A stretch of 64,000 nt of DNA from Numida meleagris (Eukaryota; Chordata; Aves; Galliformes; Numididae): the NCBI RefSeq assembly GCF_002078875.1, contig NC_034409.1:66995015-67059014 (forward strand), given 5' to 3'. This document shows positions 53,591-64,000 of this stretch, piece after piece. The notes under the pieces are model-generated. The model saw only the letters and a list, made by a program, of their open reading frames with translations, was not told the DNA's origin and searched no databases. The position numbers and the translations under genes were made by a program. Each line of letters opens with the position of its first letter. Within the stretch, counting starts at the first letter, position 1.

Positions 53591-56500
53591 CAGAAGCATT
53601 CCTTACTGTTTGTTTCCCTTACTTTGTACAGTGTGATTTTTAGCAGGTCTCACAAGCAAGTCATTGCAGCACTTCCCTGGACCAGCCTTGCCTCTTCTTC
53701 CCAGCATCATTGTGTCTGAGGCTGCATCTGATGCCACTCGTTCAATAATCATGGGATGAATTGCATTAAATACTTTTGGAGTGTGGGACAAACCTGAAGT
53801 GTAGGGATTATCATTGGTTATTCCCTACAGCTTTTAAAACCTGCAAGCATGCAGACTTTCATCAGCTGAACTCTCTTCCCCCTTACTTCCTGTGCGTGAC
53901 AGAGCAAACATCTGGGGGGCTTGATACAACAATAAAATGAATTTAAGCCAGAGTCCAGTACAGTGCTGTGTCAAAACTGTTTTATTAATGTGTGCTGCTG
54001 AACCCAACATACGTGTATTCCACCTGTTATCACTGGATGATACCACAGCCTCCTTACTGTTTACACAGCTAATCCCAACATTTCAGAGTGGTGGCAGTTC
54101 TAAGGACGAGTAATTTGATATCAGTTTAAAGTAGTGATGATAAATAGGTCCTCTTTCTGTATGAATTTGAAAATCCTCGTGTATCTCTCTGTCTGAAGTT
54201 ATTCAGTAGGTTCTCTGAGATGAGATTGAGCTAGAATTGCCAACAGGTTGCCATTTTATTTGGGATCAGGGAAGACTTTTTTTCCTTTCTTTCTCTGGAG
54301 CTTCCATAGATACTTCTTTCATAAACTGAAAGGCTCTGTAGGAAAACTAGTGAGATGCTTCTGTCAAACTGAAAGTAGTAACGTAACAACTGAGCACTTG
54401 GAAACAAAACAACATGGGAATGTTGTTAGGCCCCTTTCAGATATTTTGGAATCTTAAAAGCGCTTTTATATGTTGAGATTGGGCAAAATCAGCTGTAATG
54501 TATTTTGTAGAAGGCGTAGGCCAGGAAATGAGCACACTGCTCACATTAGCTGGGCTTTTGCATCCTGACAGAGCATCACTGCTGTCTTTCTGTTCTCCTA
54601 ATGTTGTTGCGGAGGTTTAGAAAAGAGCAGGCCTTATGCTTATCTTTGCCTGATTTTTTTTCAAACTTCAACCTTTTTAAACATTAACGCAGAAGAGTGC
54701 AGCTAGATGTTTTGGCATCCTCCATTTCAAGAGCAGCATCATGCAGAAGTTCTTTCTAACTGCAACCTTATCGTTAGGGTCTGAATTACGTTTTCATACT
54801 ATATATTTAAGGAGCAAGGAGTGAATTGGAACCGTGCTGAGAAGGTGAGCTCCCTGCTCCTCTGTTCCAGATGCCTGGAGAGCACCTCCAAGCGCTGCAG
54901 CCCAGCAGTGCAGCCTATGGGCTCAGTGCTGCCTGGCATCCCTTCCCTTCCCCTCTTCCATCATGCCCTCCCTCACATGCTTCATTCGATGTGGCTGTAC
55001 CTCAAAATGCAAACTTTGCACAAGATGGATAGTGGTGGAGCATCTGTAGGCTTGTTAAGTCAAACTCTGATAAACGAGCTGTACCCAGTGTGTACCTTGC
55101 AGACAGCATGCCAGAGTATTCGCTGACCTTAAGACTCAATCAGATCATGTAGGGAGAGTGTGGTTCTGAATGTGACTGCCTCCAACTTCGACAGCTGCGC
55201 TTACTGCATAAAGAAAAAGCTGTTAAGCCTGTGCCCTTTGCGCTCTCAGCTCTGTTTCTCTAAGAGGTTTATACATGATTCAAGAAAAATCTGCAACAGA
55301 ATAGCTCCCTTCCCCACTGGTGTACCAAGCAAGAGGAAATGTTCTTTTATATCTGAGATTGGTGGCAGCATTTTTAAATGATAACTAACATACACATTTG
55401 TGAACTCTATCATTATGGGTTTGATGGTAAATAGAACTTTTTTTGAGGAAAAACTGTTGACGTGCATCATATAACCATTTGGATGAGATAGTCAACTTAT
55501 TCCTGATATTTTATCTGCTCACAGGCCGCTTTGGAAATGAGAGCTAAATTAAAACCAGTAAACCAAAGAGTTTGTTAAAGCTAAGGACCGGAAAAGTTCA
55601 AGTGCTTATTCAAGCTTCCCCAAGTTCTTGGGATCTGCTGTGCCTAGGAAGTGTTGCAGAACCCCCCTTGCTTGTGGTAGACTGGCTCAGCCGCATGGGA
55701 TTTTCCTGCGAAACCCAAGAGGATAATCCATCTTGCACTGTTTCAGTGGTGATACATCTGGTTATAGACAGAGCACAGAAGTGATTCATAATGAAAGTGA
55801 ATGTGAGAGGAGAGAAATTTAACCTAATGTTCCCTAAAGTGTGAGCGTACCCAGTTGAGCAGATTAGCCTCATTTCTAAATCTCTCAAGAAAATCTTTGG
55901 GAAATGACTTATGTGAATTTGAACTGTTCTTTGAATTGCAGATGCAGGGACATTGAGGGAAGCATTTCTGTATTCATATTGTTCTCTTTTCTGTTTTGTT
56001 TTCTTCTATCATACAATCCAGTGACATTATTAGGCTACACAGAATAGTTGTAAAGTCTCTGGTTGCCATGTGAAATCTGAAAGTTTTTTAGTTTGTTGAT
56101 CTTTTACAGTCTTCGAGAGTGGAACAGATCAACAAAACAGCAATCTTCCTTTCAGGAAGACGCTCAAAAGATTTTTTTTCAACTGGAGCCACTTTATTAT
56201 AATTCAGCATCATGTCATTTTCTTAGCTTTGCAGAAGGCACAGTGCCTAACATTTTGAAATGTTAGTATTGCCTTCCTGAAAGATTTATTTTTAAACATA
56301 TGATTGTCAGGAAGATAGAATGTTTATGAGTAATATGCACAGGGAAAACAAAAACAATTGGAAAATGGAACACCTTTGTACTTGCAAAGTCCAACAATTC
56401 AGAAGGAAGAGAGGTATTTTGAAGGAACATTGGAATTAATTGCCCTGGCATCTTGTTCTGGCAGCGTCTGTAGACACCACTGCAACCTGACAGATTAATT

Positions 56501-57168
56501 GGCAGCACAAACTAGCCTGTTGCAATCCTGGGTTCACAGATAGTTCTGAGTATGTGAATGACGGACGGGCTGTTAGGAGGGTTGGGTAAACAGTCCAGAC
56601 AGGAACACAAACCACTGCCCAAGTATCGTATCAGTCCAGGCTGACCCTTTCCTAAGACCTGAATACGTTCAACCTTAAATTTTCCCTTTTTTGCCCTGTG
56701 GCTACTTCCCAGAACACTGCCTTTTAAGAAAGAAAAAGGGCGAAGTTGCCCATGTCTCTGCACTTTGAGTGCAGGCGGGAAATAGAGTAAAACAATAATT
56801 ATATTGCGCAAGAGCATGTATCATCTAAACTTCCAGTCCAGCTTTCCAGTCCCAGGGACATAGGGAATTGAAGTATTCTTCAGATGTGCATCCAATTTTA
56901 TCATGATCAGCTAAAGCAATCTTTTCAACGCTATGGAGTTAGCTCATCACTAGGTAATAAGCATGTTTTTAAAAGACTTGATAGGGTCTGCAGCTGTACT
57001 GCTTCAAAAAAAAACAGCATTATGTATTCTTGAATACCTGACTTGGTAAACTGTTGTGAATTAATTGTTATCCGGCTTCCCTATCAGCCCTCTAAATTAC
57101 CCCCAAACTTTGCATTTACAGTATTTAATGATTTTCCTGATGCAAATCCTGACATCTTCCCCATATAG

Positions 57169-57277
57169 GACAAAACTACACTGGAGACCCTGACTCAGCA
57201 ACTGGCAGTAAAACAGAGCGAAGACGGGAAGTTTAGCCACGCAATGATGGATTTCAACATGAGTGGAGATTCTGATG
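57169..57277 (+). CDS. SOX5: SOX5 exon D (linker before HMG box)
   Basis: The exon encodes [20 protein letters not shown] and [17 protein letters not shown]. It starts in phase 0 after CCCCATATAG and ends in phase 1 (GAT G) before GTCAGT, 109 bases. Differences from mammalian SOX5 as I recall it are conservative: E to D at codon 1, S to T in LExLTQQ, NE to SE then E to D in KQxxxGK, and L to M in DFNxSG. The first half extends the helical region of exon C. The second half is acidic and flexible, leading to the HMG box. It joins exon C as RTEK-DKTTLE and exon E as SDG-SAGVSE, both standard SOX5 junctions. Confidence 0.95.
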
Positions 57278-58401
<1,124 letters not shown>

Positions 58402-59189
58402 TAGGTTGTCTGTTTAGCTTCTTGGCTATTGCATCAAGGACAGCAGCTATACAAGCTTCCACCATGCTGCCCAGTGCTGTATATTGACCATAACCTGAAG
58501 TGCTCTTGTGTGTTTGTAATTACTCAGGTTGTGGTGTTGACTTTGGTGCAAAACTATGAACTAATAGATTCATTTTAAGCAGTTGAACAAGCACAGAATG
58601 ACTGCTGTCATGTATTTGCCCATGTATTTCATCTGACAAGAGGCACACCACAGTATTTGATTTGTGCCTTAGCACTGTCTGTTCAAAGCAATGGTCATAG
58701 GGAAAATATCCTAAAATACATCCTTCTATCTTATACACCAACAATTTTAAATTATTTTTATTATGTTCCTGTTACATTAGGTTTTCCCTTAGTGTATGAT
58801 CTCTATCACAAGCTGCTTTTATTCTAAATATCCTGAGAAGAATCCTGAAACCTAAAAAGAAATATCAGAATTAATTTCCATATTCTTTACTCTTCACATC
58901 CCAAGCAATATTTGTCATGAGTATCATCTACCATATTTCATGCCATGGTCTTCAAACTTTTCTGTTCTTACTCAAATTCCCAGGACTATATTCTGTCTTA
59001 AGTTATTCTTGTGTGAGACACTGAATGATACAGAAAGTGAATAACTAGAGATTTTCGAGGCCAGTGAATTACTCTTCAGCAGAAAAAAAAAAATATCTGT
59101 GACCAACTCAGAGACGGTGCATTTTTACTGATACAGACTGTGTTTCAGAACCTAAGCATACATCATGCCAGTGGGTAAAAGCATAACCA

Positions 59190-59630
59190 GGGACATTGAT
59201 TAGCTGGGCTACATGTCTGTCTGGTTTTGCAGGCAACAAGATATATGTAATGTGATGGTAATAGCAGCATTAACCAGGTACAGGGCTGGTGAATATGCTG
59301 AGTTTAGTCTGGTCAAAGATTTGATGTTCAGCTTGATTAGGGTGGTATTATGAAAAGTTAGCAGAATGCAAGTGGAAATTAGATAAAATTGCTTGGAGAG
59401 GCAAAATGCATTGGCTGTGGATGGCAGACGTGATGATATTAACCCATGATTAAAAAGGTGGAACATAATGATTAGATTAGTTATGGGACTGGGATTAGAA
59501 GGGTAGATTGTTTATGTTGATGGTAAAATAGCCATATACTGGTTAAAAGGGATTATGCTGGTTACAGGTGTATGATGTGATTAGGCTGAGAACAGGGCAG
59601 TAATGGTTTTGGTCTGTTTCTAAATCGAGA
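59190..59630 (+). repeat. Cryptically repetitive GATTAG/GGTTA-rich segment
   Basis: The segment contains many loosely spaced variants of GATTAG, TGGTTA and GATGGTAAT (for example near 59460-59600: ATGATTAGATTAGTTATGGG, TACTGGTTAAAAGGGATTAT, GTGATTAGGCTGAG). It is G- and T-rich on the + strand. No exact unit length can be fixed by eye, so it may be a decayed minisatellite or only biased composition. Confidence 0.35.
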
Positions 59631-59649
59631 GAGGCCCTGGTTAAACCTG

Positions 59650-60130
59650 TTTTTAAATAATCAGCTTCAGAAATCTACAAGATCATTCTGAATGGCCCTT
59701 TTCATATAGAAAGTACAAAGAGAGCTTGATGTTTTCCCTCTTAACTGATTGTTTTGGATAACAACCTCCGACAGCACGCTGCTAATTCATTCTGCTTAAA
59801 ACAGGCGCTTGAGCTGGGCTGACATTTTACGCAGTCTCTGGGGATCCTGGTTGACATTTTAAAGGGCTTCTAAGCATTTTATAATACCCTAAAATCTGGT
59901 TTTAATAAGCCATTCTGCTGAAATTGTTAACATAAGGAATCACCTTTTACTATTTGGCGCTAGATCAGGGAGATATGGGGACATCTTTTTCTGATTAGAT
60001 ATACAGTAGTTGGAGTAAAATGTGCAAATTCATTACAGATCCTGTTGAGGTGACAGACACTATAGCTGACTCCAAACTCTTTACTGTTTCACTGTCAGAT
60101 ATGGGGAAAAGCAAGGTTTAAAGTAGAAAG
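59650..60130. promoter_or_regulatory. Candidate intronic enhancer with paired SOX-type sites
   Basis: Within complex, repeat-free sequence, ATTGTT (59748-59753) and AACAAC (59760-59765) face each other across six bases, an inverted pair of SOX-type cores. Nearby are GCTAATTCATTCTGC and TTTTAATAAGCC homeodomain-like cores. SOX9 and SoxD proteins are known to act on paired HMG sites in cartilage enhancers. A regulatory role here is inference. Confidence 0.25.
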
Positions 60131-61076
60131 AGATGATGTTTCTATTTCCTTCCAGCATCACGTTTGATTTTTTTTTAATTCCTCCTCTGCAATAAAGAGG
60201 GATGCCCAATGCCTTCTTCCCTGGCAGGAATGTTGCAAAGGTCTTCCCTCAATTGCAAAAGGCCAGTCTTTTGAAGTCAGCAGGGAGCTCTCTGTTAACT
60301 AGCGTAGGGTGAGCAGCCAGAAACTTACAGTTCAGACAAGTATTAGGGGCTCTTTATTAGAACTCTGCAATTTTTCCTTACCATTTTTTAAGCGGTGCTG
60401 TTACCACTGAGGTCAGAGAGCTTGTTGTCACCGAGAATGGCTTAGATGGGTTCACACCCATCAAGGGTCATTTCTGTAGTAAAATGAGAGGAGAAGCCCT
60501 TCCCAGCATTCACATTCTCTGGGGATTATGTTTGACACTGTGGTATTATGTTTTGAGCATAAAAATTAGATACATGGATTTGTCACTAAATTCATCTGTG
60601 CATACGTTTGTCATCCATCTGTTCATTGCAACTTAAACTTGTGGATAATGATTTTTTTTAGTAAATTGTTTTTAAAAAGTGCTAAAACGGGTCTGCTGGA
60701 CCCTATCCATTTAATAATGCATTGTTTAGATATTTTTGTAAATATTTTAATTAATTTCACTGAGAAATTTACATATGGAGATTAGGAGGAAATTAGTACC
60801 TTCAGAAATCCTCTCATGGATATGCGTATGTGTGAATGCAGACCTATATGCATACGTATGCATTGTATATGTGCTTGTGTGCATACCTGTATTTTTTACA
60901 TGTAAAGTCAGCCTGCTACAGATAGCCAGACTGAAAGATGTCACTCCCACAGACTAAAAGTTAGGCAGTGTTACAAGCAGCAGAAAATTCTCGCCGGAGA
61001 AACAGCTTGAAATCGGTGGTCGGCAGAGCTATGAGCCCTGCTGAAACACAGGCGTGTGTGCAGTGATGGGTGTTTG

Positions 61077-61096
61077 TCTGTCTGTCTGTCTGTCTG
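61077..61096. repeat. (TCTG)5 tetranucleotide repeat
   Basis: Five perfect TCTG units form a short tandem repeat likely to vary in length between individuals. Confidence 0.9.
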
Positions 61097-62985
61097 TACT
61101 GCTGGTCCCTGCTCAGGTGGCTGGCTGTCCCACTGTTGCTCGAAACGCCTCACGTGGGCATGGCTCTGAACTGCCCTAGCTTGTACTGGTGCTGCAAAGT
61201 CTAGTGATTTTATCGTTTATTTTCTAAACACTTCAGGCAGCAGATCGGGGAGAGCTGAGTGAGAATCCTACCCGTCGTTATGTAGGGGGGGGACGGGCTC
61301 TTGTTTTCGTACTTACAGAGAAAAGCCTTGCGTACTTGACCCACTCGGAGCTTTCCAACACAGATGGTGAGCAGAAAGCTCACCAACGGGTGTAAATCTT
61401 CCCTTAAAAAGAGACATTTTTTGAGATTCTTCAGTTACACCTTATCTGGGCTTGGGCTGGCACTTGGCGTAGGTTCCTGTGCCTGCATGTGTGTGTTTAT
61501 TGACATATAAAAAACAGCAGATAAACGTATTACAGATATATTTTGTCCAAACACAAGGTACTGTCAACCAGTTTAGTATGCTGATTGATGATCCCTATTC
61601 ATACCTTAGCCTACAGATGCAAGGCTCAGAGTAATAGATTCTTCAGAATTTCAAAAGTTTTATTAAGACCAGTCAGAGAGCTGCTTGGATTTTGCATATT
61701 AGTAAGAAAACAAATGAAAATGCTCGAATGCAAAAAACCTAGGGTTTATCATCAGAAAATGTGCCCATTATCAACATTTATTTTGACATCACTGTTTGTT
61801 TAATTATTTATGATACTTCAAAACATACTAGTAAATGATATTAAATATATTTTTGTAAAAACAATAAAGTCATAGTAAGAGGAGATATCACTGCAGAAGG
61901 CAGCTATTAAAAATTTGCTAGGAAGAGAGGTGAGGCTGCCAGGATTTTTGTTGTATTGAGCTTGCAGCTTAGGAAGGAAAAACATAATGAGTGACATTTA
62001 TGTATAAATATTGTATGTGTAACTGCATGTACAAATATTATGCATCAAAATTTCAATTTTTATGGCCCTGATCCTGCAAAGACTTATGTGTTTGCCTAAC
62101 TGCACCCACTATTTACAGAACTTTTCACGTGAGGGGAAGGAATCTGCCTGCTCGGATCTGACTGTAGGATTGCAGCGAGATAACACAGTGAAACAGGAAT
62201 TACGCTAGCACAGAAAAATTTCATGACAATTTTGCAACTACTGATTTCAATTTCTGTCTTCCTCTGTGTCATTCTCAAAATGTACCTGACTATTAATCAG
62301 CCTCTGAGCTGCAGGTCCCCTCACAGTATGTAAAGCAAATGTCAAGATTTGTTTAAGATCTGTGAGGTTTTTAGCTTTGTTATTCATAAATAAAAACTGT
62401 TTAATCAACAGGAACTGGGGCTGAAGTTGTTTTTTAGACACAAGGACTGCAGCATGATTGTGGTTAGAGGGCTCTAGATTTAGACAAAAATTCATTATTT
62501 TCTTCATATGCTAAGAAGCCAGTTTGCAGATGTCCAAGAGGCAGAATTTGAAAGTAAAACATCTTCCTGTAAGAGCTGTGTAAGCTTTGCCCTTAATTTT
62601 TGACATCACTCAACAGAGTCCCTATCTATACTTCCATTTTGTGCGCTAAACCACCATAAATAGGTTTTCAGTGTTTTGCCAGTCTCCACATGTTTATCAC
62701 TGTGTCATTTAGCCTGAAATCTGGGAGGCACTACAAGTGGAAAGTTGGTGTCACTTTTTCTTGTCACTTCCTCTGCCAGAAAAAACATGGGATAATTTCC
62801 CTGCAGGAGACAAAGCTGCTGACCACGATTCTGTGGCAAGAGGTTGGCTGCCCTGTACAACACAGTGCCATGTCAGGGATTTTCACATTGATCTACTGGA
62901 TTTGTATGGCATACAAGTGCCATGTAGGACTTTGAGATCAAATCCTAGAAACCATCTACTCACACTCATATTAGGATGGGATGAC

Positions 62986-63029
62986 AGAATCATAGAATGG
63001 TTTGGGTTGGAAGGGGCCTTAAAGATCAT
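62986..63029 (-). mobile_element. CR1 3'-end fragment (about 44 bp)
   Basis: AGAATCATAGAATGGTTTGG, then GTTGGAAGGGGCCTTAAAGA and TCAT, is the reverse complement of the last bases of avian CR1. It is severely 5'-truncated and ends abruptly before AAGCTAATAAC. It is antisense to SOX5, like the other CR1 tails here. Confidence 0.9.
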
Positions 63030-64000
63030 AAGCTAATAACTATTAGCTGAAACAATGAGCTGTCTCTCATTCCAGAACTAGCGGGGGAATCTCTGTATCT
63101 TATATGTTAAAAATCTGACATTTTTGACTCCACTGGAATGTTTGCTAAAACAGGGATATCCACTGTTCCTCCTCCAAATAAAGACACCATGATTTCCAAC
63201 CACTTGTTGCCAAGTGTGATGCTAGACTGGGTCACTGCCAGCCTGCCAGCCCTTGACTCCAGAAGCTTAACAGCTTGGAAAAAAGATTCAAAGAATGATT
63301 GGGAAAATGATTTCAGTGATCTGAAGGGGTCTTTCTGGAGGAACCAAACTGTTTTCTTCCCTGGGAAGGGATAGCTGTGCTCTCTATATTGAGAGTCTTG
63401 GGGGCACAGTGAGCTAAGACAGGCCTGACTAATAGCATGAGCTAAGTACAGTATGAATAACCGTGAAAAATGATGAAGAAGAGGAAGTCAAGTATGACAT
63501 ATGACATTGTGGACACATTAAATTGAGAAACTATTCAAACTTTTTTTTTCTAAAGGGAAAGTGGTCTATTTTCCAGTAAAATGTTCCTTCTGTGCCACAT
63601 GTTTCACAGCTTGGACCATTCCTGTTCTTTGAAATGTATCTTACCCTGAAGCACTTCTGTAGTCCATGGAAAAATAAAATAGGATAACTAATTCAAAAAA
63701 TTTTACTTTCTGTTCCCATACTATGTCTTTTAAGCAACATTAGTTTGTAATTTTCAGGAGATATTTGAAAAAAATTATGCAGTCTTCATTATTTCCCTAG
63801 CTCAAATGTCCACATTAGCATAGGCAGAATGTCAGAAACTGGGCTGCCAGCAATCAAGCCATAGTGCAGCTCTGTGGAGAGGTGTGCCGGTATCCCAGTG
63901 CTCTTCCCTTCATGACACATACTAAATTCTTTGTTAAGTTAGAGCTGGCAGTGCTCACCGGGACTTGGTCTTGGAGTTAACACCCTGCTGAGACATATGG

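Overview
The window is a piece of a bird genome, probably galliform. Two degraded mariner copies resemble the chicken Galluhop/Mariner1_GG family, and there is a recent-looking CR1 tail ending in the typical (ATCATAGA)n repeat. The species call is an inference from repeat types and protein similarity; no database was searched.

It holds the central part of one gene, SOX5 (SoxD-group HMG-box transcription factor), on the + strand. Five consecutive internal coding exons can be read: A 14516-14662, B 36607-36784, C 41591-41736 (or from 41564), D 57169-57277 and E 58136-58309. Their phases join without a break (0-0, 0-1, 1-0, 0-1, 1-1). Together they encode about 212 residues: the region after the first coiled coil, a PLNLS co-repressor motif, the second coiled coil, an acidic/serine linker and the first half of the HMG box. 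Upstream exons (N-terminus, first coiled coil) and downstream exons (rest of the HMG box, C-terminus) lie outside the window.

Everything else is intron: 14.5 kb before exon A, then introns of 21.9, 4.8, 15.4 and 0.86 kb, and 5.7 kb after exon E. The introns are AT-rich and poor in recognisable repeats. I can identify two internally deleted mariners (near 84-297 and 19022-19550), a decayed hAT-transposase-like relic (18345-18880), one ancient CR1/L3-type tail (8344-8670), two younger CR1 tails (53361-53590, 62986-63029), two MIR-like SINE remnants (28765-28865, 50990-51145) and scattered simple repeats. Several high-complexity stretches look like candidate conserved non-coding elements, but that cannot be shown from a single sequence.

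The points most worth checking are splicing signals. Exon C has two in-frame acceptors 27 bases apart, which would add or omit the residues DILSSITSS. Exon A has a (TG)8(T)9 acceptor tract together with a weak donor. I found no second protein-coding gene, RNA gene, CRISPR array or novel multigene system.
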